From UBA6049 sp965662345 (lineage in GTDB: Bacteria > Bacteroidota > Bacteroidia > Flavobacteriales_G > Salibacteraceae), in assembly GCA_965662345.1 (NCBI GenBank), contig CBFIHE010000010.1, positions 16,847 to 80,846 of the forward strand: a stretch of DNA of 64,000 bases, read 5' to 3'. This document shows, piece by piece, positions 25,943 to 35,752 of this stretch. The position numbers and the translations under genes are program-made. Positions within the stretch are counted from its first letter, which is position 1, and each line of letters opens with the position of its first letter. Below the pieces are notes generated by a model. The model was not told where the DNA came from. It was given only the letters and a program-made list of their open reading frames with translations, and did no database searches.

Positions 25943-26483
25943 TTTTTGCTTTCTTATTGTTCAAGATACGAAGGTAATGTTCTGTTTGCTTTACGTATTC
26001 TGTGAGTGCATTTTCACCATTAACAGAGATAAAGAAATCGAAATACGGCTCTTTATCTGGGTGACTCATGCACACCTTCATTTTTGCTTTAATACAAGCC
26101 GATAAAAATAAGCTTGTAGTATTGGCCTTTGCATCTAAGTCTATTAACAAATCATAGGGCTTTAAGTCATTCTCTAACTTGGTTTTACCGTACCAATTTG
26201 TGCTTTGCTTTGTGAAGAACTTGAATGTTGATTCAAATGACGAGGCCCAATCTGGAAGCTTTCGCTCAGGAATATAAATCCAAAAGTCTACTACTGGTAT
26301 TCCCCAATTATTCTGAATAATCTTATAATGCCGAATTTTCTCTTTAATGGTGTTCTCAGATTTTCCTGAGGCTATAACGGCCAAACGGGCTACATCATCT
26401 AAGTTCACGGCCTTACGCTTTTGCTTATTGGGCTTATACCCCTTCTTGAGTAAATACCTTCCTAAAACATCTACAGGATTCAT
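25929..26483 (-). CDS. Conserved protein of unknown function (DUF6913-like)
   Basis: A 184-residue soluble protein without signal peptide or membrane segment, basic at the N terminus (YLLKKGYKPNKQKRKAV). Motif-like stretches are DVARLAVIASGKSENTIKE, WYGKTKLENDLKPYDLLIDL (near residue 97) and MSHPDKEPYFDFFISV (near 140). Both its position between ligA and dapA and its sequence resemble an uncharacterised flavobacterial family (DUF6913, tentative). It overlaps ligA by 4 bp and dapA by 14 bp, so it is translationally coupled to both. No function can be stated. Confidence 0.75.
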   Translation of the reverse strand: MNPVDVLGRYLLKKGYKPNKQKRKAVNLDDVARLAVIASGKSENTIKEKIRHYKIIQNNWGIPVVDFWIYIPERKLPDWASSFESTFKFFTKQSTNWYGKTKLENDLKPYDLLIDLDAKANTTSLFLSACIKAKMKVCMSHPDKEPYFDFFISVNGENALTEYVKQTEHYLRILNNKKAKNGAV

Positions 26484-28498
26484 GCTTCACCAATTAATTT
26501 TAGGAAATCGTTTTCACTCAATAGATTCACTCCTAGCTTTTCTGCTTTCGCTAGTTTACTGGGTCCCATGTTCTCACCAGCTACCAGGTAGGTTGTTTTA
26601 CTCGAAATACTTCCTGAAACTTTGCCACCATGAGACTCTATGAGCTCTTTAAGCTCTCCTCTACTTACTTTTTCAAATACTCCAGAAACTACTACTGTTG
26701 CACCAGCGAGCGTAGAAGATAAGACCTCTTGTTCTTCTGCTTCAAATTGCAAACCAGCTTTACGCAATTGGGCCACCTCATTTTTTCCTTCTTCGCTATT
26801 GAAATAGTTAGAAACGCTTTCAGCTATTACAGACCCAATCTCTGGAACCGCTTCAATAGCTTCTTTATCTGCTTGAGCCAGTGCATCAACTGAGTGAAAG
26901 TGAGCAGCCAGCTTCTTGGCTACTGTCGCCCCTACATGCCTTATTCCTAATGCGAAAAGCACACGCTCAAATGGCTGCTGCTTAGATGCTTCTAGCCCTG
27001 AAATTAGGTTATTGGCAGATTTCTCTGCCATCCGCTCCAGCGATAGAACCTGGCTTTGTTCTAACTTGTATAGGTCTGAAATATTATTCACTAAACCAGC
27101 ATCAAATAGCTGTTCTACAGTTTCTTGACCAAGGCCAGCAACATCCATCGCCTTGCGTGAAATGAAATGTTGAATTCTACCTACTATCTGAGGTCTGCAG
27201 CCCATTGTGTTCGAACAATAGTGTTGAGCTTCGCCTTCTAATCGAATTAACTCTGTACCACATTCTGGACAGTGCTTGGCGTACTCAAAAACAGGAGTAT
27301 CTGGATTGCGTTGCCCCTCATCTACCCCTACTATTTTTGGAATAATCTCTCCGCCTTTTTCCACAAAAACCATGTCACCAATGCGTACATCTAGCTTAGC
27401 AATTATATCTGCATTGTGAAGTGATGCACGTTTTACGGTAGTTCCAGCTAACTGAACAGGCTCTAAATTAGCCACAGGAGTAATAGCACCTGTTCTACCT
27501 ACTTGGAAAGTAATTGCATTTAACAGTGTAACAGCTTGTTCTGCTTTGAATTTATAAGCTATAGCGTAGCGTGGTGATTTGGCTGTATACCCTAGCTCCT
27601 CTTGACTTTGATAAGGGTTCACTTTTATGACAATGCCATCAATTTCAAAATCTAGCGAATGTCTTTGGGAATCCCAATAAGAGATGAAGTCCATAATTTC
27701 ATCTAACTCAGAACACCTCTGAATCATACGTTTAGCTGTTGATGGAGTATTAAACCCCCAAGATTGCGCCTTCATAACAGCATCAAAATGATTATCTGTT
27801 ATTGGCTTGGATGCGTAAAGCCCGTATAAGAAACAGGTTAAACCTCTCTTGGCAACTATAGAAGAATCTTGTAACTTAACGGTTCCAGATGCCGTATTAC
27901 GCGGATTTGCGTAAACTGTTTCTCCCCTCTCCTGCAATTGCTGATTGAGCTGCTCAAAACGAGACTTGGGTAAAACAATCTCTCCTCTAATTTCAAAAGA
28001 TTCTGGAAAGTCAGCTCCCGATAACTGCAGTGGCACTGTTCGTATCGTTCTTACGTTAGCTGAAACATCATCTCCTTTTGTGCCATCACCTCGCGTAACA
28101 GCACGGTAAAAAGACCCGTTTCTATACTGAATACCAATGGCTACACCGTCATACTTTAGCTCGCAAACAAAATCGGCTTTGCCTTCTAATAGTTTCTCTG
28201 TGCGCTTAATGAAGTCTGCTATTTCCTCTTTGCTGTAAGAGTTGGAAAGCGATAGCATGGGATAATCATGCGCTACCGTTTCAAAATCTTTAGTAATGTC
28301 TCCTCCAACTCTTTTTGTTGGAGAGTTGGGCAATGCAAGCTCTGGATATGTATTCTCTAGGGTTTCTAGCTCTTTGAGTAACGTATCGAACTCATAATCA
28401 GAAATGGTAGGTTCATTCAATACATAATAGGCATGATTGTGCTTTTCTAAGTCTTCTGAAAGCTGAGTGATTCGTTGCTTTGCCTCTTCGCGTTTCAT
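26480..28498 (-). CDS. ligA: NAD+-dependent DNA ligase LigA
   Basis: A 672-residue replicative DNA ligase sealing nicks with NAD+. In order: the Ia domain with its N-terminal YYVLNEPTISDYEFD, the adenylation domain with Lys115 in CELKYDGVAIG, the OB fold, the four-cysteine zinc finger (CPECG ... CSNTMGC, near residues 408-430), helix-hairpin-helix repeats, and a C-terminal BRCT domain (about 595-672, with GATVVVSGVFEKVSRGELK). Length is typical. It overlaps its neighbours by 4 bp on each side in the prmC-dapA operon. Confidence 0.97.
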   Translation of the reverse strand: MKREEAKQRITQLSEDLEKHNHAYYVLNEPTISDYEFDTLLKELETLENTYPELALPNSPTKRVGGDITKDFETVAHDYPMLSLSNSYSKEEIADFIKRTEKLLEGKADFVCELKYDGVAIGIQYRNGSFYRAVTRGDGTKGDDVSANVRTIRTVPLQLSGADFPESFEIRGEIVLPKSRFEQLNQQLQERGETVYANPRNTASGTVKLQDSSIVAKRGLTCFLYGLYASKPITDNHFDAVMKAQSWGFNTPSTAKRMIQRCSELDEIMDFISYWDSQRHSLDFEIDGIVIKVNPYQSQEELGYTAKSPRYAIAYKFKAEQAVTLLNAITFQVGRTGAITPVANLEPVQLAGTTVKRASLHNADIIAKLDVRIGDMVFVEKGGEIIPKIVGVDEGQRNPDTPVFEYAKHCPECGTELIRLEGEAQHYCSNTMGCRPQIVGRIQHFISRKAMDVAGLGQETVEQLFDAGLVNNISDLYKLEQSQVLSLERMAEKSANNLISGLEASKQQPFERVLFALGIRHVGATVAKKLAAHFHSVDALAQADKEAIEAVPEIGSVIAESVSNYFNSEEGKNEVAQLRKAGLQFEAEEQEVLSSTLAGATVVVSGVFEKVSRGELKELIESHGGKVSGSISSKTTYLVAGENMGPSKLAKAEKLGVNLLSENDFLKLIGEA

Positions 28499-29199
28499 TT
28501 ACTCTTGGCTTTGGTTTTCTCTCTCAACTTAAAATAAGCCTTCTTTTTGGCTAGAACCTCTTTCTTATGAAAAATACTAATATACAATCCCCCAACGCTA
28601 AACCTTAAACCAAGGTTATAGTATGGCCCTCGGGTGTAACGGGCAACACTTTCATGGCCTGCAGAGGTTGTTCTAACGCCAAAACCAACGCCAAAACCCA
28701 CCCAGTTGTTGAAGTTATATTGAAAGTTGAATCCTAATTCAGTGAAGAAATAATAAGGGACTTCTTCTTTAAAAAGTTCTTGTTTGTTATTGTCTAGATA
28801 GGTGTACGAAACAAATCCATAGCCTAGTTGAATAGGTACAGACATCTCCCAACGGTAATTATTAATTACCATAAATTCAAAGAAGCCACCAATAGCAGTT
28901 AAACCAACGGAGTTATACGTAGCCCCTTCTGGTAACTGATCTTGCAATAGTAAGGAGTCTGCAATAGTGGCAATTAGCAAACCTGTACGGTATTTCTTCT
29001 TTATTTCAAACCCACCGCGTAAAGAGTTAAAGACAATGTTCTTTTGCTCAATTGAGCTTTGCGCCCTACTAAATCTGAAGAACAAGGTGAATTCCTTGGC
29101 GCTATCTGGTGGCACAAAAATTCCTGCCATTTGCTCATATTGAGCAAAAGACTGGGTTGCAGTAAGCATAAAAAAGAAAAAAAGAAGTCGCTTTACCAT
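28495..29199 (-). CDS. Outer-membrane beta-barrel protein, unknown function
   Basis: A 234-residue exported protein with signal peptide MVKRLLFFFFMLTATQSFAQ. The rest is a run of amphipathic strands with aromatic girdles (for example YRWEMSVPIQLGYGFVSYTY, GFNFQYNFNNWVGFGVGFG and YYNLGLRFSVGGLYISIF), as in an 8-10 stranded barrel, plus a Lys-rich C-terminal tail. No family is recognised. It lies between prmC (7 bp overlap) and ligA (4 bp overlap), an odd place for a membrane protein. Confidence 0.75.
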   Translation of the reverse strand: MVKRLLFFFFMLTATQSFAQYEQMAGIFVPPDSAKEFTLFFRFSRAQSSIEQKNIVFNSLRGGFEIKKKYRTGLLIATIADSLLLQDQLPEGATYNSVGLTAIGGFFEFMVINNYRWEMSVPIQLGYGFVSYTYLDNNKQELFKEEVPYYFFTELGFNFQYNFNNWVGFGVGFGVRTTSAGHESVARYTRGPYYNLGLRFSVGGLYISIFHKKEVLAKKKAYFKLREKTKAKSK

Positions 29200-30050
29200 A
29201 TCGCTTTCACCATGCGGTTGTTACCGCTTATATCTTTTCTGAGGTATGTTTTTAAGGCTCCGAAAGTATCAAACAAGGCACATACTTCTTCACCGTATGC
29301 GCGGTTGATTTCAACATAAACACGAGCCTTTTGATGTTGAGCTAGTTCTGCAATTCTACTGTAGAATACCAGAACATCTTCCCCTTCTGGAAAAAGTGCT
29401 GATTTAGGCTCAAAATCCAACACATTTGGGTTCATATCCTTGGCCTCTTCTTGCCCAATATATGGAGGATTACTTACGATTACATCTACATTCCCACCTG
29501 GGATATCTTCTTTGAGAATATCCAATACAGTAAAATCAATATCCAAGTGGTATTTGCCTGCATTTCTGCTCGCCACTTCTATTGCACCAGAACTAATGTC
29601 TATTCCTTGAACAGAAGCCTTAGGTATTCCTTCTTTTAAGCCAAGCGCAATACAGCCAGAGCCCGTTCCAACATCTATGATTCTTGGTCTATTCTCGCTT
29701 TTCTCATCTGCTATGACCCACTCTACAAGTTCTTCTGTTTCGGGTCTAGGGATAAGTGTGTCTTTAGAAATTTCTAATTCAAAATTAAAGAAAAAGGCTT
29801 TGTTTAAGATGTACTGAATTGGCTCGTTAAGCCTTAACCTTTTGGTTAGGTGAATAAACTTAACCATTTCAGATTCTGAAAGTTTCACCCCCTTATTAAT
29901 GCGTATGTCTATTTGATTCATACCAAGGAAAGAGTGACAAGCCAAACTGAAAATGTTAGCACCTTCTCTGTCTGAGTAAATACCTTGTAAGCGCTTGAGA
30001 ACATACTCCTCTACAGATGCTAAGGTATTGTTGGAAATTTGCATAGACAT
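29193..30050 (-). CDS. prmC: Release-factor glutamine N5-methyltransferase PrmC
   Basis: A 285-residue methyltransferase that methylates the Gln of the GGQ motif in RF1 and RF2. The signature NPPY is at residues 194-197 (IVSNPPYIG); the SAM site is IDVGTGSGCIALGL (near 125), and PRPETEELVEW (101-111) is the PrmC-specific block. The start is the ATG at 30050, with Met3 an alternative. It heads a tightly packed operon of five genes and is divergent from ribD across only 44 bp. Confidence 0.95.
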   Translation of the reverse strand: MSMQISNNTLASVEEYVLKRLQGIYSDREGANIFSLACHSFLGMNQIDIRINKGVKLSESEMVKFIHLTKRLRLNEPIQYILNKAFFFNFELEISKDTLIPRPETEELVEWVIADEKSENRPRIIDVGTGSGCIALGLKEGIPKASVQGIDISSGAIEVASRNAGKYHLDIDFTVLDILKEDIPGGNVDVIVSNPPYIGQEEAKDMNPNVLDFEPKSALFPEGEDVLVFYSRIAELAQHQKARVYVEINRAYGEEVCALFDTFGALKTYLRKDISGNNRMVKAIW

Positions 30051-30079
30051 AGGCTACTATTAAGCAGCGCGAATTAACC

Positions 30080-30087
30080 TACATTTG
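30080..30087 (+). promoter_or_regulatory. -7 promoter box of ribD
   Basis: TACATTTG matches TAnnTTTG fully and ends 7 nt before the ATG at 30095 (16 nt before the Met4 codon at 30104). Confidence 0.5.
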
Positions 30088-30094
30088 ACCGTGT

Positions 30095-31147
30095 ATGCAA
30101 ATTATGCATGAACATATACCATTTATGAAGCGGTGCTTGGAACTGGCAAAATGCGGAGCTGGGCATGTACACCCTAATCCGATGGTTGGATGCGTAGTAG
30201 TTTATGATGGTAAAATTATTGGTGAAGGTTTCCATCAAAAGTATGGAGAAGCACATGCAGAGGTAAACGCTTTAGCCTCTGTAAAGAATTCTGCGTTATT
30301 AAAACACTCCACTTTATACGTGAGCTTAGAACCGTGTAACCACGTAGGTAAAACACCTGCTTGTAGTCACTTGGTGGTTAACTCAGGCATTCCAAAAGTG
30401 GTTATTGCTATGACAGACCCTTTCGAACTGGTCGCAGGGTCTGGTATATCTCATCTATTGGATGCTGGAATTGAAGTGATAACTGGTGTTTTGGAGGATG
30501 AAGCTATTGAGCTAAACAAAGCTTTTGTTGGATTCCACACGAAGAAAAGACCCCTTGTAGAAGTTAAAATAGCCCAAACAGCAGATCACTTTATAGCTAA
30601 AGAAGATGGAACTCCATTACCCATTACTGGTGTTTTGACAAACATGGTGAATCACAAACTACGTACCCATGTTGATGCAATTGCTGTTGGATACAATACC
30701 GCGTTAAAGGATAATCCTGCATTATCGCCTAGGCTTTGGTATGGTAAAAATCCGTTGCGCGTAGTTTTTGATACAAAAGGAACGCTTCCAAAAAATCTAA
30801 AGCTATTCACAGATGGTGGCGAAACAGTTGTATTCTCAGAATCGGAAAAGACTGCATACGCATCAAACAGCGATGTTACTTTAATAACTCACTCAAAAGG
30901 CCAAGCAGTTCAAGAAACGATGGCGTATTTATATGATCTTGGAAGAGCGCATCTACTGGTTGAAGGAGGCACAAAGCTCATTCAGCAATTCGCAAAAGCA
31001 GGTGTAGTTGATTTGGTAAGAACCTATACGAATAGAGAGTTACATTTGATAAAAGGAATCAAAGCACCTATTTTTGAGCAATCGCCCTTAAAAGAATTTG
31101 AACTTGATGAAACTACCCTCCGTTTTCTTTCGCCCTTGGTGCGCTAG
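30095..31147 (+). CDS. ribD: Riboflavin biosynthesis protein RibD (deaminase/reductase)
   Basis: A 350-residue bifunctional enzyme doing the second and third steps of riboflavin synthesis. The N-terminal deaminase has the zinc motif HAE (residues 54-56) and PCNHVGKTPAC (80-90), a slight variant of the usual PCSHxGRTPPC. The reductase domain starts near residue 148 (VEVKIAQTADHFIA) and contains VDAIAVGYNTALKDNP and LLVEGGTKLIQQF. Given the -7 box 7 nt upstream, translation may start at Met4 (30104). The 3' end overlaps the TPR gene by 41 bp. No FMN riboswitch fits in the short upstream region. Confidence 0.95.
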   Translation: MQIMHEHIPFMKRCLELAKCGAGHVHPNPMVGCVVVYDGKIIGEGFHQKYGEAHAEVNALASVKNSALLKHSTLYVSLEPCNHVGKTPACSHLVVNSGIPKVVIAMTDPFELVAGSGISHLLDAGIEVITGVLEDEAIELNKAFVGFHTKKRPLVEVKIAQTADHFIAKEDGTPLPITGVLTNMVNHKLRTHVDAIAVGYNTALKDNPALSPRLWYGKNPLRVVFDTKGTLPKNLKLFTDGGETVVFSESEKTAYASNSDVTLITHSKGQAVQETMAYLYDLGRAHLLVEGGTKLIQQFAKAGVVDLVRTYTNRELHLIKGIKAPIFEQSPLKEFELDETTLRFLSPLVR

Positions 31148-32579
31148 CTTAATCAAGCTCTCGTTTATTTTTAATTTCTGTGTTCTTTCTGCAGAAATCG
31201 GGTTAGGCAATACACCGTCTAAGTATAATAGCACCGCTCAAATTGACTCACTAATAGACGTAACCTGGCCAATAAAATACCAAGACCCAGTTTCTTTTAG
31301 ATTACAATCACAAGATATTCTGGAAGCAGCAAACCGTCTAAACTATACACATGGAATAGCCTATGGAAACAGTTACATGGGTGTTTTTCACTACTTACAA
31401 GACAGATATGATTCTGCGCAATACTACTTTGACATCTCTCTTAGCTATTTTGAAGAAAACGAAGACAACTCTGGAATTGCTAGAACACATAATTATCGTG
31501 GGCTTTGTTTTGACGCCATGGACGATTATGAGAACGCGTTAGAAGAATACAATAAGGCGTTAGCCATTAAGCAGCAACTTGATGATGACTTATCTCTTGC
31601 GAATACACTAAACAACATAGGCACGCTATACATCTCTGGGAAGAAGTTTGATAAAGCACTTGAATTACTAGAAAAAGCACAAACTATTTACAAGCACCAT
31701 GAAAGCAAAAATGGTATGGCCATGGTGCTAAACAATATTGGATTAGTGTATGATGAAAAGGGCGATTTTGAAAATGCAATTGAATACTACTTGGGTTCTT
31801 TAAACCTTGAAGAGTCTTATACCACTGATTCTGAAAACTTGGCCCTTAGCTACAATAACATTGGTTCTCTGTATGCAGATAATCTGCGCTATGATGAGGC
31901 CACTTTCTATTACAATAGAGCTCTTGAGCTTTACAATAAAACCAATTCGCTAAGCGGAATTGCACTGGTAAGAAATAACCTTTCAGAAGCCTACAGAAAT
32001 CTGAACAGTACAGAGGAATCTATTCATGAAGCATCTGTAGCGCTAGAATTAGCAGACTCCATTAATGCTACAGAAGACCTTCAAATGGCTCATGAAAACT
32101 TAGCACGTTCATACAAACAGCAACAAAACTTTCAAAAAGCTTTATTTCATTTTGAAAAGTCTATCCTTCTTAAAGATAGCTTGTCTAAAATGCGCTACGA
32201 AACAGAATTAGCTGATATGCGCCTTTCTTTTGTAATGGCAGAGAATTACAAGACACTTCAAAATGAACAGTTCAGAATAGTAAGATACGGGAGAGATAAA
32301 AACGTTCAGCAAATCCTCCTGATCATTGGTGTACTTTCCATTCTTATTGTCTTTGGTGTTCATGGAAACTGGATCTCTATAGACCTAAAAATTGTTGAGG
32401 TATTGCTCGTAGTTGGAGTAATGTGTCTTTTTGAAGGTGTAGCACTTCTTTACAATGAATTCTTTTCTGGAACGGGAGAGCTAGAGTCTATGTATCGGTA
32501 TGCTGGACATTTGGTACTCTTCTCCATGTCGGTAATCTTCATACTCTACGCTAGACGAATAGCCAAATCAGAAGCATGA
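31107..32579 (+). CDS. TPR-repeat membrane protein, possible signalling role
   Basis: About 490 residues: a signal peptide or membrane anchor (residues 8-28), then six to seven tetratricopeptide repeats (about 70-360; for example ALEEYNKALAIKQQL, ALELLEKAQTIYKHH and ATFYYNRALELYNKT), then three C-terminal transmembrane segments (VQQILLIIGVLSILIVFGV, VEVLLVVGVMCLFEGVALL and LVLFSMSVIFILYARRI). The layout resembles Bacteroidota sensors with periplasmic TPRs, but no kinase or DNA-binding domain follows. The start is the ATG at 31107 inside ribD; a TTG at 31098 is less likely. Confidence 0.8.
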   Translation: MKLPSVFFRPWCASLIKLSFIFNFCVLSAEIGLGNTPSKYNSTAQIDSLIDVTWPIKYQDPVSFRLQSQDILEAANRLNYTHGIAYGNSYMGVFHYLQDRYDSAQYYFDISLSYFEENEDNSGIARTHNYRGLCFDAMDDYENALEEYNKALAIKQQLDDDLSLANTLNNIGTLYISGKKFDKALELLEKAQTIYKHHESKNGMAMVLNNIGLVYDEKGDFENAIEYYLGSLNLEESYTTDSENLALSYNNIGSLYADNLRYDEATFYYNRALELYNKTNSLSGIALVRNNLSEAYRNLNSTEESIHEASVALELADSINATEDLQMAHENLARSYKQQQNFQKALFHFEKSILLKDSLSKMRYETELADMRLSFVMAENYKTLQNEQFRIVRYGRDKNVQQILLIIGVLSILIVFGVHGNWISIDLKIVEVLLVVGVMCLFEGVALLYNEFFSGTGELESMYRYAGHLVLFSMSVIFILYARRIAKSEA

Positions 32580-33415
32580 CCTACATCTTACTATCCGTTA
32601 TTGCCTCCACCCTTATTTTTATAATCTTCAAAATTTTTACTCGATTTCCAATTAATCTGTCTACAGCAATTGTTATCAATTACATTACTGCATTTGGTTT
32701 TGGAATTGCTGTCTTTCCAGTGAGCCTAAATGATGTTTCTTCATTTGAATGGCTAGTAGCCATCACTCTTGGTATTTTATTCATAACACTTTTCAATGTG
32801 ATGGGGCTAACCACCAAGTATCACAACGTAATGCTCACCTCGGTAAGTAACAAAATGGCTTTGTTATTCCCAGCTCTTGCCGGCTTCCTTTGGCATGGAG
32901 AGGCAGCTAAAATTCACCATATCGCAGGCATTCTATTGGGCTTGGGAAGTATAATTCTTATCAATCTACCCAAGAAGGAAGGTGTAACCAAAAACCTACA
33001 CTTACCTATCATTTTATTCTTGGGGAGCGGAGTTTTAGACACCTTATTAGATCTGGCTTCTAGACAAATAATCGCCATTCACAGTGGTTCTTTTAGTGCG
33101 TTAATTTTTGGGTTTGCAGGTGCTTTTGGAGCCTTACACCTGGCCATTAAGAGAAAAGCAGATTTTTCAATTCCAATCATTTCTGGCGGGTTAATTCTTG
33201 GAGTTGCAAACTTCTTTAGCATCTACTTACTGTTTCAAGCACTAGACCATGCACCCATTAATAGAGCCGTGGTTTTCCCCGTAAACAATACAGGAATTGT
33301 GATGGCATCAGCTTTGGCAGGCTTACTATTCTTCAGCGAAAAATTATCGCCTATTCGCATGCTCGGCTTGGCGGGTAGTTTAGTCTCCTTAGCTTTGCTC
33401 GCATGGAACCCATAA
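32576..33415 (+). CDS. DMT/EamA superfamily transporter
   Basis: A 279-residue integral membrane protein with about ten hydrophobic helices in two halves, the drug/metabolite transporter (EamA) layout. Small-residue helix patterns such as GLGSIILINLP, GAFGALHLAI and AGLLFFSEKLSPIRMLGLAG (the end-of-repeat motif near residue 255) support this. The substrate is unknown. The start overlaps the TPR gene by 4 bp, and its end overlaps the YigZ-like gene by 13 bp, so all are one transcription unit with ribD. Confidence 0.82.
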   Translation: MTYILLSVIASTLIFIIFKIFTRFPINLSTAIVINYITAFGFGIAVFPVSLNDVSSFEWLVAITLGILFITLFNVMGLTTKYHNVMLTSVSNKMALLFPALAGFLWHGEAAKIHHIAGILLGLGSIILINLPKKEGVTKNLHLPIILFLGSGVLDTLLDLASRQIIAIHSGSFSALIFGFAGAFGALHLAIKRKADFSIPIISGGLILGVANFFSIYLLFQALDHAPINRAVVFPVNNTGIVMASALAGLLFFSEKLSPIRMLGLAGSLVSLALLAWNP

Positions 33416-34014
33416 ACGATGAGTTTACTACCATTAACAACCCAGGCCAGTCGCTTTTCAAAGATAGAGGCAGCAAATTCTATGGATATGCATTTAATGC
33501 CAATAGTGAAGAGCAGGTAAAAGAGCACCTTAGTACTATCAAAGCCGAACATAAGCAAGCCAGGCATATCTGCTATGCCTATCAATTAGACACTGCTGGA
33601 TTAACAATTAGAGCTAATGATGATGGCGAGCCATCGCATTCTGCGGGAACACCCATTCTAAATCAGATAAAATCTGCAGAACTTGTAGAAACCATAGTTG
33701 CTGTAGTACGTTACTTTGGAGGAACAAAGCTTGGTGTAAGCGGATTAATTAATGCCTATAAAACGGCAGCTGAAGAAGCTATAAAACAAGCGACCACAAA
33801 GATAATATATAAAACAGAAAATGTAATTCTGAGCGCTCCCTTTGATGCCATTAACGATGTTATGCGCCTCACCAAATTAGAAGGCGTAAAGCTTGTAAAC
33901 CAACAATATGGCAATGAAGTCTCTATCACACTTAATGTACGTTTAAGTATGATGGAACATTTAAGTAAGGAGTTGAAAGAGCTGCACAGAATAAAGGTTG
34001 ACTCAGAGAATTGA
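33403..34014 (+). CDS. YigZ/IMPACT family protein
   Basis: A 203-residue protein of the UPF0029/IMPACT family. The N-terminal domain has the family blocks RGSKFYGYAFNANSEEQV, KQARHICYAYQL (near residue 50), NDDGEPSHSAGTPIL (near 68) and VVRYFGGTKLGVSGLI (near 102); the C-terminal ferredoxin-like domain of about 70 residues follows. The E. coli relative YigZ has no firmly established role. Length is typical. The start overlaps the transporter gene. Confidence 0.92.
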   Translation: MEPINDEFTTINNPGQSLFKDRGSKFYGYAFNANSEEQVKEHLSTIKAEHKQARHICYAYQLDTAGLTIRANDDGEPSHSAGTPILNQIKSAELVETIVAVVRYFGGTKLGVSGLINAYKTAAEEAIKQATTKIIYKTENVILSAPFDAINDVMRLTKLEGVKLVNQQYGNEVSITLNVRLSMMEHLSKELKELHRIKVDSEN

Positions 34015-34051
34015 ATTTTATCTATAAATTCACCCCTAGTAAGAGTATATT

Positions 34052-35752
34052 ATGAAGAGAATAGCATTGGCACTTGGCATTTTGGTAACTGCAACAGCAT
34101 TTGCTCAAAAGCATCAGCACACACAGAACTTTGATTTCCCCATAGTACCTGTAACCCATAATACACTGAGCAAAGCCGATGCAGAAGACGCACAACCTTT
34201 CCTGCTCGATGGAGTATCCTTATCACAAACTGAAACAAAGCAAAGTATCTCTGCTAAACACATTCATTATCGTGTTACATACAGAGAAAGAATCGTGGTG
34301 AATGCCTTTTACGTTGAGCACGTTTATGAATACAAAACTATCAGGTCTTATGCTCTTCCAAATGCAGCACCTACGAATGAGACCTTGGCCGATGCCTATT
34401 TAATGAATGAATCAGCTCAGCTGGTTCCTTGCAAAACAGATACTAGCATTAATTCTTTAGGTGTGGAGGTTGTACACTACCTTTCAGAAGAGGGCGATTA
34501 TAAAATTGAACAAGGCGTATATCACGGCAGGGCTAATGCTACGGGATACGTTTTCCTCCCAGATCCTATCACAACAGCAAATGAAGCCAATGCTGGTGAT
34601 TATTCAGACAATGGTGACAATACCAATGCAGCTCTAGATGCTGAACGCGTACAGGTAAATCTAGATGTAACAGAAACAGCTGGCTTGTACACTTTAGAGA
34701 ACGATTACGTTAGAATTACAGAACACTCCCCTCCGACTATTGCTCCAGCTACCTCCACAACTGGAGAATTTCTATTTAATAGAAGTGAATCTGGATTTGA
34801 GGATGTAAATATTCTCTACCATATAACTGATTTTCAAGAGTATGTTCAACAATTAGGATTCATGAGTTTAGGGAATTACCCTTTGGCCTGTGATGCACAT
34901 GGTTTTAACGGAATGGATCAAAGTGCTTTTCAATGGAGTCCAGAACAACTAACTTTTGGCGATGGCGGTGTGGATGATGGTGAAGACGCAGATGTAATCA
35001 TTCACGAGTATGGTCATGCCCTTTCCTATGCCGCATCTCCGCAATCTAATTTTGGGGATGAGAGACGTGCTTTGGATGAAGCTATTGGCGACTATTTAGC
35101 TGTTTCATACTCTAGATTTCATGAAGAATTTGAATGGTTCAAAGTATTTAACTGGGACGGCCACAATGAATTTTGGCCAGGAAGACTTGCTTTTACAGAT
35201 GCAAAATACCCCATTAATTTACAAAATGATTTGTATGAAGACGCTCCACTCTGGAGTGCGTCAATAATGCAAGTAGAAGAGAATTTGGGAAGAGATATTA
35301 CACATAAGATTCTCTTTGAGAGCATGTTCTCGTGGTTCAGTAATATGACGATGACGGATGCAGCACAGTTATTCATTCAAGCTGATTCACAGCTGAACAG
35401 CGGAGCAAATTATGCATACATAGGGCACATATTCTTAGACCGCGGTTTTATTGATACTGTTAATGCACCCAAGCCTAATGATTTGATTCTTTCAATAGAA
35501 GAACAGGTGAAAGCTAAACAGCTCTTTCAAGCAATTGAAAACCCCTTTGAGATTAGCAAAGGGCTACGGATAGAATGCTCCGCAGCAGGTAGTGTAGAAG
35601 TATACAACACAACAGGGATGTTGATTTACACAGGAGAGGTTGAAATAGGTATGAATACGGTTAAACTAAACACCAAACCAGGATTACACATTATCCGATA
35701 CTTAACTAATAACGGCAATACTGAATCGATAAAGGCAATAGCAACACCTTAG
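34052..35752 (+). CDS. Secreted zinc metalloprotease (gluzincin-like) with T9SS type-A tail
   Basis: A 566-residue exported protease. The signal peptide is residues 1-19 (MKRIALALGILVTATAFAQ). An N-terminal propeptide-like region (about 20-240) precedes a catalytic domain with HEYGH at residues 318-322 and a downstream LDEAIGDYLA whose Glu343 should be the third zinc ligand, the HExxH plus DExxGD arrangement of fungalysin/thermolysin relatives (M36/M4). The last 85 residues are a T9SS type-A sorting module (CSAAGSVEVYNTTGMLIYTG, then GLHIIRYLTN). The product should be cell-surface or extracellular. Its stop overlaps the stop of the convergent thioesterase gene by 4 bp. Confidence 0.85.
   Translation: MKRIALALGILVTATAFAQKHQHTQNFDFPIVPVTHNTLSKADAEDAQPFLLDGVSLSQTETKQSISAKHIHYRVTYRERIVVNAFYVEHVYEYKTIRSYALPNAAPTNETLADAYLMNESAQLVPCKTDTSINSLGVEVVHYLSEEGDYKIEQGVYHGRANATGYVFLPDPITTANEANAGDYSDNGDNTNAALDAERVQVNLDVTETAGLYTLENDYVRITEHSPPTIAPATSTTGEFLFNRSESGFEDVNILYHITDFQEYVQQLGFMSLGNYPLACDAHGFNGMDQSAFQWSPEQLTFGDGGVDDGEDADVIIHEYGHALSYAASPQSNFGDERRALDEAIGDYLAVSYSRFHEEFEWFKVFNWDGHNEFWPGRLAFTDAKYPINLQNDLYEDAPLWSASIMQVEENLGRDITHKILFESMFSWFSNMTMTDAAQLFIQADSQLNSGANYAYIGHIFLDRGFIDTVNAPKPNDLILSIEEQVKAKQLFQAIENPFEISKGLRIECSAAGSVEVYNTTGMLIYTGEVEIGMNTVKLNTKPGLHIIRYLTNNGNTESIKAIATP

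Noticed and set aside
30051..30094. FMN riboswitch before ribD
   Set aside because: Only 44 bp separate prmC and ribD, far too short for the element, and a -7 box occupies the site.
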